Positions 18,052 to 27,374 of a stretch of DNA of 64,000 nucleotides are shown one piece after another. Both the position numbers and the translations under genes were made by a program. The notes beneath the pieces were generated by a model that was not told where the DNA came from, searched no databases, and saw only the letters and a list, made by a program, of their open reading frames with translations. Numbering within the stretch: position 1 is the first letter of the stretch; each line of letters begins with the position of its first letter. Source of the DNA: Paracoxiella cheracis (GTDB lineage: Bacteria; Pseudomonadota; Gammaproteobacteria; Coxiellales; Coxiellaceae). The stretch lies in the NCBI RefSeq assembly GCF_049348705.1, contig NZ_CP186485.1, forward strand, positions 1,736,001 to 1,800,000, read 5' to 3'.

Positions 18052-19772
18052 TTGGACTTTGGATAAATTTATAAAAATAATTAAAAATTGCTTGACATAG
18101 AAACCGAAAAAAAATTTTACGTTGTAAACAACGTTTGTTCGAAAAAATAAAATAAGGAACAAACGATGTTAGCGACAGAAAAACTAAAACAATTCCGTAC
18201 ATTCCTCTACAACATCTTCCCCGCGCGACGCGATGCCAATATGAATTTACTCGATGCCCTTTCAAGCCATGGCCATCGCTGCAAAACACCCATAGAATTA
18301 TGTGAATCGCCATACTTTGAACGTGAATACAGTAGTATTACCGAGGCGATTAGCGATGGTTTGTCGGTAGCAAATTGTTGGGATAGCATGATGAAAATAC
18401 AATATGAACATGTGAGTCATAGCGATGACCGTGTGATCATTATTGCGGATACGACACCACAGTCGCGTCAAAGTGCACACTGTGTTGAAGATCGCCATGT
18501 GGTTTACAGCCCTAATCCAGCACCGGGTAACAAACCGATTACCATTGGACATGAATATTCAACGGTATCACTATTGCCCAATGATGGTGCAGCTCAAGAA
18601 AAGCATTGGTTAGTTCCACTGGATACGAGGCGCGTTAAAAGCGATGAAAAAGGCAATGTAGTTGGGATGCAGCAAATTAACCGTTGTATTGCAGACTTAG
18701 CGCTTACTCATAAATTGGTGGTTAGCGTGGCTGATTCAAAATATGGTACAGAAGCTTGCCGTAAACTGGTTAGCGAAAATCCCAATTGGGTACATCTTTT
18801 CCGTTTTAACAGTACCCGTAATGTTTTCGCGCCCGCATCAATAGAAGATAATACCTCAGGAAGTATAAAACGCTATGGTGATGCGATGAAACTAAACGAC
18901 AGCACGACTCACCGTGAATCCGATGAGATTGTGCAGCAAACCATTACAACCCGCAGTGGCAAAACTTACCAATTGGAGATTAAAATATGGCGTGACCAAT
19001 TACTGCGTGGTTCAAAGCAATTTAAAGGATATGAGCATCCTGTTACTGTTGTGCAATTGGTTGCGGTTGATGCTAACGGTAAATCTTTATATAAAAATCC
19101 ACTCTGGTTAGGACTCGCTGGTGAACGACGTAATGAAATCACAGCATTAGAAGCCTATCACTATTACGATAGACGCTATGACATTGAACACTACTTTCGT
19201 TTTGGTAAAGACAAACTGTTATTTGACCGATACCAAACACCGGATGTTAAGCACGAAGAAGATTGGTGGCGGATGACAGCATTAGCGTATACGCAACTTT
19301 ATCTAGCGAGGAATCTTGCCCCGATTTTACCGAAAAAATGGGAGCGGTATTTGCCGAGCTTCCAAGTGGATAACGAAAAACCATCAATAACTGCGACCCC
19401 TTCACAAACGCAACGGGGTTTTTCTACGGTGCTTGATACCGTTGGCACGCCTGCTAATCTCTGCAAACCACGCGGTAATCCGCAAGGCAGAACCAAAGGT
19501 GATACGCAGGGGAAACGCACGCGACATCCTGCTATTTTCAAAAATAGCAACTCAAAAATTAAAACGATTCAGAGGACTGAAGAAAAGACGCAAAACTCAG
19601 ACCCTGAAAAAATAGAGGATTTGATTGGGATAGTAAAATCATGGTTGGATAAAATAAATTTTACACCTGAGAAATTCTACGAATTGCTGCAAAAAACAGC
19701 TTAAGATTTAGAAACTCACATTTTTTGATTATTGTCCTAACTGGCAAGGGATTTTATTTATCCAAAGTCCAA
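18052..19772 (+). mobile_element. 1721-bp insertion sequence, copy 1 (IS701-like)
   Basis: The ends are perfect 17-bp inverted repeats, TTGGACTTTGGATAAAT and its complement. The element has a single transposase gene and is 1721 bp long, the same as the copies at 27375 and 38913. The 6-bp flanks differ (ATTAAA left, TTTACA right) instead of matching. The left flank is the complement of TTTAAT flanking copy 2, and the right flank is the complement of TGTAAA on the far side of copy 2. The flanks were therefore exchanged by recombination between the two copies. Family placement (IS701-like) is from transposase layout only. Confidence 0.93.
18166..19704 (+). CDS. Transposase of IS copy 1
   Basis: A 512-residue DDE-type transposase. 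IIIADTTPQSRQ holds the first catalytic Asp, VVSVADSKYGTEACR the second and YDIEHYFRFGK the glutamate, an arrangement like IS701/IS4-clan enzymes. AAGGA precedes ATG 18166. It differs from the other two copies by E for D in SSITEAIS and T for P in QQTITTRSG. Near identity among the three copies means the element moved recently and is probably functional. A palindrome containing AACGTTGTTTACAACG lies in its leader. Confidence 0.9.
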   Translation: MLATEKLKQFRTFLYNIFPARRDANMNLLDALSSHGHRCKTPIELCESPYFEREYSSITEAISDGLSVANCWDSMMKIQYEHVSHSDDRVIIIADTTPQSRQSAHCVEDRHVVYSPNPAPGNKPITIGHEYSTVSLLPNDGAAQEKHWLVPLDTRRVKSDEKGNVVGMQQINRCIADLALTHKLVVSVADSKYGTEACRKLVSENPNWVHLFRFNSTRNVFAPASIEDNTSGSIKRYGDAMKLNDSTTHRESDEIVQQTITTRSGKTYQLEIKIWRDQLLRGSKQFKGYEHPVTVVQLVAVDANGKSLYKNPLWLGLAGERRNEITALEAYHYYDRRYDIEHYFRFGKDKLLFDRYQTPDVKHEEDWWRMTALAYTQLYLARNLAPILPKKWERYLPSFQVDNEKPSITATPSQTQRGFSTVLDTVGTPANLCKPRGNPQGRTKGDTQGKRTRHPAIFKNSNSKIKTIQRTEEKTQNSDPEKIEDLIGIVKSWLDKINFTPEKFYELLQKTA

Positions 19773-20723
19773 TTTACAGGCGCAACGGGCGCGACTTTTG
19801 ATGGCGTGGCGGCGACGGATTTCACGGTAGTGAATGATACAACCATTACGTGTACGACCCCGGCGCATGCGGCAGGCAGTGTGAACGTGGCGGTGACAGG
19901 TCCGGGCGGTTCGGGCACTGTAACGAATGTGTTTACGTATGAAAACCCAACCCCAAATCCAACGACGGTGAATCCGAACACCGGCAGCACGGCGGGTGGT
20001 ACGGCGGTGACAATTACAGGCACTGGCTTTACAGGCGCAACGGGCGCGACTTTTGATGGCGTGGCGGCGACGGATTTCACGGTAGTGAATGATACAACTA
20101 TTACGTGTACGACCCCGGCGCATGCGGCGGGCAGTGTCAATCTGGCGGTGACAGGTCCGGGCGGTTCGGGTACCTTAACCGATGGCTTTACGTATGAAGA
20201 GACGATCCCAAATCCTACTAGTATCAACCCGAACAGCGGCTCTACCTCGGGAGGTACAAATGTAACAATTACCGGTAGTGGTTTTACTGGAGTAACCGAG
20301 GTCACTTTTGCTCTTAGTCTGGCGACAAATCTAATCGTTGTGGATGATAATACAATAACATGTACAACACCGGCTCATTCGGCGGGCTTAACAAACGTTT
20401 TAGTCTTCGGGCCCGGTGGTATAGGTGTTTTGGAAGACGGGTTTACGTTTGAAAACCCAATCCCGAATCCGACTAATGTGAGTCCGAGCAGCGGCAGTTT
20501 TTTGGGTGGTACAAGTGTAACAATTACCGGCAGTGGTTTTACTGGAGCAACGGGAGTGACTTTTGATGGGGTTGCTGCGACGAGTGTGACGGTAGTGAAT
20601 GACACGACGATCACATGTGCAACACCCCTTCATCTGTTGACAGGCAGTGTGGACGTTGCGGTGACGGGTCCGGGAGGGAGTGGCGTCTTGCCGAATGGGT
20701 ATACGTATACGGCTTTAAAATAA
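19773..20723 (+). pseudogene. IPT/TIG-repeat surface protein, 3' half (displaced)
   Basis: The frame is open from the IS end and encodes the rest of one TIG repeat and three further repeats of about 83 residues, each with the pattern (I/T)xPNxGSxxGGTxVTITGxGFTG, VTFDGVAAT, TITCTTPAH and VAVTGPGGSG. The 5' part with signal peptide and beta-barrel lies at 29096-30809 on the opposite strand. The shared 6-bp duplication TTTACA allows a seamless join. The first repeats are nearly identical at DNA level; the last two have diverged. The stop overlaps that of ogt by 9 bp. Confidence 0.87.
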
Positions 20724-21182
20724 AGCCATTTCATGCTCGAGCAACCAACGTTTAATCTCGAGCATGGGGCCTTTCTTTTTACCGCTGTAGCCACCTAAAT
20801 CTTTTTCAGATACCACGCGATGACAAGGAATAATAATCGGGATTGGATTATCGCGGCAAGCTGCGCCCACAGGACGCGGACTGGTATTTAATATTTTAGC
20901 GATGTCTTTATAGCTGCGTGTGCTGCCCACAGGAATTTGTTGTAAGGCATTTAAAACGCTGAGTTGAAATTCAGTGACTTTTAATTCAAGCGGAATATCG
21001 AATCGATACGCGGGGTCAGCAAAGTAGCAAAGGAGTTGCTCAACGGCATTTTTCGCGATAACCGTTTTGGGTTTTAGAATAGAGTAGTCTTCACTCACAA
21101 AATCGATTCCAGTTAGACGATCTTGGGAAGTGTGTAAGCCGATTTTTCCAATACGAGTCGAAACCGTAGCTTCGTATTCCAC
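20715..21182 (-). CDS. ogt: Methylated-DNA--protein-cysteine methyltransferase
   Basis: A 155-residue suicide DNA-repair protein that takes alkyl groups from O6-alkylguanine onto its own cysteine. The acceptor motif IIIPCHRV is near residue 124, preceded by the helix-turn-helix GSTRSYKDIAK and the arginine finger region NTSPRPVGAACRDNPIP. It starts at GTG 21182, sharing one base with the rplS stop, so it is the distal gene of the rpsP-rimM-trmD-rplS operon, an unusual but plausible addition. Confidence 0.9.
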   Translation of the reverse strand: MEYEATVSTRIGKIGLHTSQDRLTGIDFVSEDYSILKPKTVIAKNAVEQLLCYFADPAYRFDIPLELKVTEFQLSVLNALQQIPVGSTRSYKDIAKILNTSPRPVGAACRDNPIPIIIPCHRVVSEKDLGGYSGKKKGPMLEIKRWLLEHEMALF

Positions 21183-21529
21183 TATACTTTTTCCTTAATC
21201 CTTGCTTTACGTCCGCGTAGGTTACGTAAGTAATAAAGTTTAGCACGACGCACATGGCCACGACGTTCAACTTTAATGCTTGCAATCATTGGACTGTAAG
21301 TTTGGAAAACACGTTCCACCCCTTCACCGTGTGAAATTTTACGAACGGTGAATGCAGAGTTGAGTCCACGATTGCGTTTTGCAATGACGAGACCTTCAAA
21401 TGCTTGAAGTCGTTCACGGTTACCTTCTTTTACTTTAACTTGCACGACGACTGTATCGCCTGCTTTAAAAGCCGGAATCTGCTTATCCTTCATTTGTTCG
21501 CTTTCAATCGCTTGAATGATGTTGCTCAT
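21182..21529 (-). CDS. rplS: 50S ribosomal protein L19
   Basis: 115 residues with the L19 signature: [36 protein letters not shown] core, [13 protein letters not shown] and the [20 protein letters not shown] tail. L19 lies at the 30S-50S interface. It overlaps trmD by 4 bp and ogt by 1 bp. Confidence 0.97.
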   Translation of the reverse strand: MSNIIQAIESEQMKDKQIPAFKAGDTVVVQVKVKEGNRERLQAFEGLVIAKRNRGLNSAFTVRKISHGEGVERVFQTYSPMIASIKVERRGHVRRAKLYYLRNLRGRKARIKEKV

Positions 21530-22281
21530 GATGTTTCCTCGTCACGTGAGTTCGCTATGATGAACTCGTCTAGTAATGCTTGCTCTTGTTTAGTCAAGGA
21601 ACGTCTTTTTATCAGATCTGGACGCCTTTGCCAAGTCCTTCCGAGCGCTTGTTTTAATCGCCAACGGGCAATTGCAGCATGGTCGCCACTCAACAGCACG
21701 TCTGGCACGGCCTGACCGCCGATGGATTCGGGTCGGGTGTAGTGGGGATAGTCTAACAAGCCAGAGGAAAAGGAGTCTTGAGGCGCTGATTCTGCGTGTC
21801 CTAGCGCAGCGGGTAGGAGCCGGGTCATGGCATCAATCAGGATCATAGCTGGGATTTCGCCGCCGCTAACGACGTAGTCGCCGACGGACCATTCTTCATC
21901 AACTAGCTCTTCAATCAATCGCTCGTCGATCCCTTCATAGCGACCGGCAATCAAAATTAAAGGTAGGTGGTCGCTTATCAGTTCGTGTACGGCTTGTTGC
22001 GTTAATGATTTTCCTTGCGGCGATAAATGAATGACTTTGGCATTTGCACCGAGCTGTGTTTTGGCAGCTTGAATCGCCTTAGCAAGAGGCTCAAATTTCA
22101 TGACCATGCCGGGACCCCCGCCGTAGGGGCGATCGTCCACGGTATGATGCACATCGGTGGTGTAGTGGCGTGGGTTCCAGTAGGAAATATCGATTAATTT
22201 ATCGCGAATGGCGCGACCGACAATTCCATAATTTAATGCCTGAAACATCTCCGCGAAAATTGTGATTAAAGCTATTTTCAA
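21526..22281 (-). CDS. trmD: tRNA (guanine-37-N1)-methyltransferase
   Basis: Methylates G37 of tRNAs reading CNN codons, preventing frameshifting. The SPOUT knot is visible in [41 protein letters not shown] and [13 protein letters not shown] placed the start at TTG 22281 ([13 protein letters not shown]), which matches the family N-terminus and has GGAG upstream, giving 251 residues; an ATG at 22329 in the same frame overlaps rimM. Third gene of the rpsP operon. Confidence 0.95.
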   Translation of the reverse strand: MKIALITIFAEMFQALNYGIVGRAIRDKLIDISYWNPRHYTTDVHHTVDDRPYGGGPGMVMKFEPLAKAIQAAKTQLGANAKVIHLSPQGKSLTQQAVHELISDHLPLILIAGRYEGIDERLIEELVDEEWSVGDYVVSGGEIPAMILIDAMTRLLPAALGHAESAPQDSFSSGLLDYPHYTRPESIGGQAVPDVLLSGDHAAIARWRLKQALGRTWQRRPDLIKRRSLTKQEQALLDEFIIANSRDEETS

Positions 22282-22303
22282 AGGTAACTCCAGAGCTTGA
22301 TTC

Positions 22304-22819
22304 CTAAAACTCCTCATCCCATTCAACACGCATTTCTTTTTTTTCTAAATCTATAGATTTCACGACATCATCGATATAGGGGAGCCATCGTTCTTTATGA
22401 GCATCTTTTATAATCATGACGTCGTTGGATCCGGTTTCGATTAAGTGGTCGATTTTGCCGAGATCAATATCTTTTTCATTGATAACGCGCAGCCCAATTA
22501 AGTCGGTCCAGTAATATTCACCTTGTTTTAAAGGGATTAATTCATCACGAGATACGGCAATTAAGTCGTTAGTGTATTCGCGGGCTTTATCGCGATCATC
22601 ACAGCCTTCGATTTTTACCACTAAAAATTCACCATGACGTTTGCCGTCTTGAATCGTGATTGGTTGCCACAAGCGTTTATGTTCGATTTGCCAGATTTTA
22701 TGATCGAGAAGATTGTCGATAGGATCGGTAAAAGAAATTACTTTAAGCCAGCCACGAACCCCATAGGCGCTCCCAAAGCGCCCCATGATAACGGTGTTAT
22801 TCGGCTTCTTTGTCTGCAT
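22304..22819 (-). CDS. rimM: 16S rRNA processing protein RimM
   Basis: 171 residues from ATG 22819, with the N-terminal RimM barrel ([21 protein letters not shown]) and the PRC-like C-terminal barrel ([34 protein letters not shown]). It binds S19 and assists 30S head maturation. It overlaps the end of rpsP by about 23 bp; a start at 22786 closer to the conserved core is the alternative, and neither has a clear ribosome site. Confidence 0.93.
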   Translation of the reverse strand: MQTKKPNNTVIMGRFGSAYGVRGWLKVISFTDPIDNLLDHKIWQIEHKRLWQPITIQDGKRHGEFLVVKIEGCDDRDKAREYTNDLIAVSRDELIPLKQGEYYWTDLIGLRVINEKDIDLGKIDHLIETGSNDVMIIKDAHKERWLPYIDDVVKSIDLEKKEMRVEWDEEF

Positions 22820-23231
22820 CAACTTTTGCAGCGTCTTCTTGGGCTTCTGCTTTCACTTTTTCTTTGGATTCTTCTGCGGCTGCTTTTTTCGCTTCAGCTT
22901 CGGCTTTCTTTTGGGCCTTCATAGAAGCTTCGAGCTGTGCTTTTTTCATTTCGCTACGGCTAGGGCCACCTTTTTGCGCCTTATCAGGAGATTGCTTAAG
23001 CTGTTTGATGAGGTGAGCAACACGATCAGAGGCTTTGGCACCTTGGCCTACCCAGTAGTCGATGCGCTCTTGTTCGAGCTGCAAGCGAAGGTCTTGGCCA
23101 CGAGCCATAGGGTTATAGTAGCCCACGCGCTCGATGAATCGACCATCGCGAGAGCAACGGCTATCCGCTACAACCACATGATAGAAAGGGCGTTTATTGC
23201 CGCCTGTCCGTGAGAGTCTGATTACTACCAT
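22797..23231 (-). CDS. rpsP: 30S ribosomal protein S16 with extended charged tail
   Basis: Residues 1-85 are canonical S16 ([44 protein letters not shown]). The remaining 60 residues form a Lys/Glu/Ala-rich, probably helical extension ending DADKEAE; S16 is normally 80-100 residues, so 144 is long. Similar tails occur in some other lineages and have no known function. First gene of rpsP-rimM-trmD-rplS-ogt. An unusually long 485-bp gap holding a hairpin repeat separates it from ffh upstream. Confidence 0.95.
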   Translation of the reverse strand: MVVIRLSRTGGNKRPFYHVVVADSRCSRDGRFIERVGYYNPMARGQDLRLQLEQERIDYWVGQGAKASDRVAHLIKQLKQSPDKAQKGGPSRSEMKKAQLEASMKAQKKAEAEAKKAAAEESKEKVKAEAQEDAAKVDADKEAE

Positions 23232-23433
23232 CTGCTTAGATTACCTCATTCATTTAGTTAGTTCGGGGATGATACCCGAATCGAGTTCGCTATTCTAGGG
23301 CAAATTTCAGCAAGATGGAAGGTTGGAGTGTCTCTTGTTTGTTCTGGGGTCGGTGATTGCTTCTGTGCTTAAAACCACTAGCAAGAATGAAAAAAAATGG
23401 TGTTATTTCGACCAACGCGAGAAATCTCATTTG

Positions 23434-23563
23434 AATTTCAATTGTTTGGCTTACGCGATTGGCGTTACTGTTTTTCGGGAATCGCCGTCCTTGGCTGCTA
23501 AGTACGTCCATGGTACTTACGCCCGCAAAACAGTAACACCAACCTCTCTGCCGCAATTGAAAT
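23434..23563 (+). repeat. Dispersed hairpin repeat, copy between ffh and rpsP
   Basis: Outermost AATTTCAATT and AATTGAAAT are inverted. Inside them, ATTGGCGTTACTG at 23458 pairs with CAGTAACACCAAC ending at 23543, and the apex is the inner stem AAGTAC/GTACTT. The core is nearly identical to the copy at 59984. The gap 23232-23717 contains no convincing gene. Right of the hairpin, 23635-23662 is a small GAGATCCCTCACTTCGTTCG-type palindrome ending GGGATGAC that also follows the 59984 copy. Confidence 0.75.
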
Positions 23564-23717
23564 GCTGTTTGAGAGTGGATGACTCAACGTAACCTCGTCA
23601 GCTCTACATGAACATAACACATTGCTGCGCTCACGAGATCCCTCACTTCGTTCGGGATGACATCGTTTGGGGTGACACGGATGATGGCACTCCACATCCC
23701 GAGGGCACGTAGTCGTC

Positions 23718-25100
23718 TTATTTATCCCAGCCGGGTGGGAGTTTGCCCATCAATTCGGGAGGTAGTTGGCCTTGCATGCGTTTCATTTGTTTCATCATTT
23801 TATCGCCCTTCATGCGCTTCATCATTTTTTGCATTTGAGTGAATTGTTTTAATAGCTTATTCACGTCTTGGATTTGCGTGCCGGAACCATTGGCGATGCG
23901 GCGTTTGCGCGAACCATTAATTAGGGCAGGGAAATGACGTTCTTTTAATGTCATCGACTGAATCATGGCCTGCATTTTTATGAGTAGTTTATCGTCCATC
24001 ATCGCGGCAGCACCCTTTGGCAATTGACCCGTGCCGGGTAACTTGCCGAGGAGTGATTTCATGCCACCCATTTTTTTCATTTGTTCGAGTTGTGTTAAAA
24101 AATCGTCGAAGTCGAATCGTTTGCCTTTTTTAAGTTTTTTTGCGATTTTTTTCGCTTGTTTTTCGTCGACTTTTTGTTGGGCTTGTTCGACTAAACTGAC
24201 GATATCACCCATGCCTAAAATACGTGAGGCAATTCGATCCGGATGAAAAGGTTCGAGCGCATCGATTTTTTCGCCGACACCTACGAATTTGATCGGTTTG
24301 CCGGTAATCATTCGCATCGATAGTGCGGCACCTCCGCGTGCATCGCCGTCAGTTTTTGTGAGGATGACGCCCGTTAATGGTAAGGTGTCGTTAAATGTTT
24401 TTGCGATGTTTGCGGCGTCTTGACCTGTCATGCTGTCGACAACTAATAATGTTTCCGTCGGCGAAATGACATCATTAATTTGACGAATTTCTTTCATCAA
24501 TGCATCGTCAACATGCATTCGACCTGCCGTATCGAGAATTAATACATCAGAAAATTGCGTTTTTGCAGCATTTAAAGCGGCTTTAGCAATGTTTACTGGT
24601 TTTTGATCGGATTTCGTTTCGAAAAATTTCACACTAATTTGCTTAGCTAACGTTTCCAATTGTTCGATAGCGGCGGGACGATGAACGTCGGCAGAAGCTA
24701 CCATCACCGATTTCTTTTTAACGTCTTTCAACCAGCGCGCTAGTTTTGCAACCGTTGTCGTTTTACCGGAGCCTTGCAAGCCAGCCATGACAATGACGAT
24801 CGGTGGTTGTTGTTTGAGATTAATTTCAGATTGTTCATCACCGAGAATGTGGACCAATTCGTCTTGAACGACTTTCACAAGCGCATCGCCCGGGCGTACA
24901 TTCCCGATGACTTTTTGGCCGAGCGCTTTTTCGCGTACTTGCTCGATGAAGTCTTTTATAACGGGTAGCGCCACATCAGCTTCGATGAGTGCTGTGCGGA
25001 TATCGCGCAGGGCGCTTTGAATGTTATCTTCGGTGAGGCGGCCCAAGCCGCGTAGGTTGTTGATGCTTTTTGTTAATTTTTCACTGAGGTTTGAGAACAT
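23718..25100 (-). CDS. ffh: Signal recognition particle protein Ffh
   Basis: 460 residues, SRP54 GTPase. N-domain helices, P-loop GLQGSGKTTT, DTAGRMHVDD (G3), TKTDGDARGG (G4) and the C-terminal methionine-rich M domain (QMQKMMKRMKGDKMMKQM) that binds signal peptides and 4.5S RNA. It targets inner-membrane proteins to FtsY/SecYEG. ATG 25100 gives the family N-terminus MFSNLSEKLTK; the longer frame to 25121 is not needed. Divergent from ypjD, as in many gammaproteobacteria. Confidence 0.97.
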   Translation of the reverse strand: MFSNLSEKLTKSINNLRGLGRLTEDNIQSALRDIRTALIEADVALPVIKDFIEQVREKALGQKVIGNVRPGDALVKVVQDELVHILGDEQSEINLKQQPPIVIVMAGLQGSGKTTTVAKLARWLKDVKKKSVMVASADVHRPAAIEQLETLAKQISVKFFETKSDQKPVNIAKAALNAAKTQFSDVLILDTAGRMHVDDALMKEIRQINDVISPTETLLVVDSMTGQDAANIAKTFNDTLPLTGVILTKTDGDARGGAALSMRMITGKPIKFVGVGEKIDALEPFHPDRIASRILGMGDIVSLVEQAQQKVDEKQAKKIAKKLKKGKRFDFDDFLTQLEQMKKMGGMKSLLGKLPGTGQLPKGAAAMMDDKLLIKMQAMIQSMTLKERHFPALINGSRKRRIANGSGTQIQDVNKLLKQFTQMQKMMKRMKGDKMMKQMKRMQGQLPPELMGKLPPGWDK

Positions 25101-25187
25101 GGTTTGTCTTACGTTATTCAAATTAGAAGGGCATTATAACGCGAGTTACCCCAGTCCCCAATCCCTAAATATGATATCCTTGCTTGG

Positions 25188-26003
25188 ATGAATATCAGCT
25201 CATTATCAATCCTTACAATTGCCATGTATGCTAGCGCGAGCGTGGCCCAGGGCTTAAGCTTGTTTAACCGAATCAAGGGTACCAAAATTTGGATGGTGCT
25301 ACTGGGCTTTGTGGCAGTTGCGTTACATGCTCTGTTATTGCATCACTGGATTGATCTTGTATCTGGTCAAAATCTTACCGTTTTTAATATGTTATCGCTG
25401 GTAGTATGGTTGGTATCATTATTAGTTCTGCTTATCATTCTATTCAAGCCAGTCGATATGCTCGCACTGTTTATTTTTCCATTGGCTATCTTCTCCATTT
25501 TATTGGTAGTGGGATTTCCCAGTCGATTTATTATTAAAACGGGTGGGCGACCTTCCGAATTGTTTCATATTTTTTTGTCAGTAATTACCTTTGCGGTCAT
25601 GTGTGTGGCTGGCTTTCAAGCCATTTTGTTGGCGATTCAAGAACGGGTATTGCGTACAAAACTAGGCGGAACGTTACTTCACAAATTGCCCCCCTTAATC
25701 ACGATGGAGAAATTATTATTTCAGATGCTCACAACTGGGTTTGTGTTGTTGAGTTTGCTGTTGGCTACCAGTCTTTATTCATTTCACACCATTTTATTGA
25801 GTGACGCTGTGATATTGCAGAAGGCGGTAATTGTGCTTGCGGCATGGGCGATTATTGGGGCTCTGTTGTTGGGGCGTTATTTATGGGGATGGCGAGGGCG
25901 CAAAGCTATTTACTGTACTTTGTTCGGTGTATTACTATTACTTATAGTGTACTTTGGCATTAACTTAGGGCCCGTTTACAATTCTACTGTGATGAATGGA
26001 TAA
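25188..26003 (+). CDS. ypjD: CcsA/YpjD-like inner-membrane protein
   Basis: 271 residues with about eight hydrophobic segments and the cytochrome-c-assembly (CcsA/CcmC) type fold; the short GGRPSELFHIFLSVITF segment corresponds to the region that holds a conserved His in the family. The neighbours ffh (divergent) and corC (downstream, 6 bp) are the classic YpjD context. Its role is unproven; family members move or chaperone haem, but YpjD is not part of the ccm operon. Confidence 0.82.
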   Translation: MNISSLSILTIAMYASASVAQGLSLFNRIKGTKIWMVLLGFVAVALHALLLHHWIDLVSGQNLTVFNMLSLVVWLVSLLVLLIILFKPVDMLALFIFPLAIFSILLVVGFPSRFIIKTGGRPSELFHIFLSVITFAVMCVAGFQAILLAIQERVLRTKLGGTLLHKLPPLITMEKLLFQMLTTGFVLLSLLLATSLYSFHTILLSDAVILQKAVIVLAAWAIIGALLLGRYLWGWRGRKAIYCTLFGVLLLLIVYFGINLGPVYNSTVMNG

Positions 26004-26009
26004 AAAACA

Positions 26010-27278
26010 TTGACCGGATTCAATCCAGATTTATTAATTATTCTATTAATTTTGCTGATATTGCTTTCAGCGTTTTTTTCAGGCTCTGAAACGGGCATGA
26101 TGGCGTTGAACCGCTATCGTCTCCGACATTTAGCGCGCAAAGGTGATCCAGCGGCTAAGCGCACGGCTAAATTATTAGAAAGACCCGATCGACTGTTAGG
26201 TATTATTTTACTCGGCAACACGTTTGCCAATGTGTTCGCATCGGCTGTTGCTACCATCATCGCGGTTCATTACCTGGGTGATCTTGGAGTGTTGATTTCG
26301 ACGATCGCTTTGACATTCGTTCTCTTAATTTTTGCGGAAACTACACCGAAAACGTTAGCCGCCTTATGTCCGCAGCGGGTTGCGTTTCCCGCATCATTAC
26401 CTTTGAAAATATTATTGGTGATTTTATATCCGTTAGTTTGGTTTATTAATGGTGTAGCAAATGGGGTGCTACGATTGTTTCGTATCAAGGTTAAGGGTCA
26501 CATGATAGAGCCTTTGACAGCAGAAGAATTGCGGTCTGTGGTGCGAGAAGCGTCTGGGAAAATCTCATCCAATTATCAACAAATACTGCTGCGTGTTTTG
26601 AATTTGGGTCAGATTACGGTTGAAGATGTTATGGTGCCGCGCAACGAAATATACGGTATTGATATTACGGACGATTGGGATAAAATTTTAAAACAATTAA
26701 CAGAGTCAGAGCACACAAAGATACCTATTTATCGTGAGAATATCGATCAGGTGATTGGTATGTTAAATCTGCGTAGTTTAATAGGTCAGTTACCCAAGCG
26801 CGAGTTAACAAAAGATCGATTAGTGAAATTAGCTAAAGAAGTATATTTCATACCAGAGGTCACATTGATAAATCGACAGTTGTTAAATTTTCAAAAAGAA
26901 AATAGAAGGATTGGTCTGGTTATTGACGAATATGGAGATATACAAGGTCTAGTATCCATACAAGACATTATAGAAGAAATTGTGGGCGAATTTGCTATTG
27001 ATATTGATGACGTTGCGCGTTTAGTGCAGCGTCAAGAAGATGGTAGTTATTTAGTGGATGGGAGAATTTCATTGCGGGATCTAAATCGTTTAACGGATTG
27101 GGAATTACCGATAGAGGGTCCAAAAACATTGAGTGGTTTAGTGATTGAGCATCTCGAAATGATTCCAACCTCAGGAATGGCGTTAAGACTAGTTGGTTAT
27201 CCTATGGAAGTAATTAAGGTCAGCGGTAATACCATTCGCTTAGTAAAAGTATGGCCTGAAAAACGTGTTAGTTCGTAG
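26010..27278 (+). CDS. HlyC/CorC-family (CNNM, YfjD-like) membrane protein
   Basis: 422 residues: an N-terminal DUF21/CNNM transmembrane domain (FFSGSETGMMALNRYRLRHLA, then several helices), a pair of CBS domains (VEDVMVPRNEIYGI; DEYGDIQGLVSIQDIIEEIVGE) and a CorC_HlyC C-terminal domain (DGSYLVDGRISLRDLN). Family members are linked to magnesium/cobalt efflux or resistance. The start is TTG 26010, since no ATG precedes the conserved start. Its last codons overlap the GTG of the fimT N-terminal fragment. Confidence 0.88.
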   Translation: MTGFNPDLLIILLILLILLSAFFSGSETGMMALNRYRLRHLARKGDPAAKRTAKLLERPDRLLGIILLGNTFANVFASAVATIIAVHYLGDLGVLISTIALTFVLLIFAETTPKTLAALCPQRVAFPASLPLKILLVILYPLVWFINGVANGVLRLFRIKVKGHMIEPLTAEELRSVVREASGKISSNYQQILLRVLNLGQITVEDVMVPRNEIYGIDITDDWDKILKQLTESEHTKIPIYRENIDQVIGMLNLRSLIGQLPKRELTKDRLVKLAKEVYFIPEVTLINRQLLNFQKENRRIGLVIDEYGDIQGLVSIQDIIEEIVGEFAIDIDDVARLVQRQEDGSYLVDGRISLRDLNRLTDWELPIEGPKTLSGLVIEHLEMIPTSGMALRLVGYPMEVIKVSGNTIRLVKVWPEKRVSS

Positions 27279-27374
27279 CGTTGCTGGATTAACTTTATTA
27301 GAGCTCCTCGTCACATTGTCCATTTTGCTGATTTTGCAGTGTGTGGCTATGCCGTCGTTGCATCATTTTTTAAT
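27265..27374 (+). pseudogene. fimT: FimT/GspH-like pseudopilin, N-terminal half
   Basis: GTG 27265, inside the end of corC, starts VLVRSVAGLTLLELLVTLSIL, with the prepilin cleavage site after Gly, the Glu at mature position 5 and a hydrophobic helix. After HHFLI the frame runs into the insertion sequence and stops within it. The C-terminal half is at 17625-18051. The last six bases, TTTAAT, recur at the start of that half. The overlap with corC indicates translational coupling and an ancestral corC-fimT-adk order. Confidence 0.88.
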
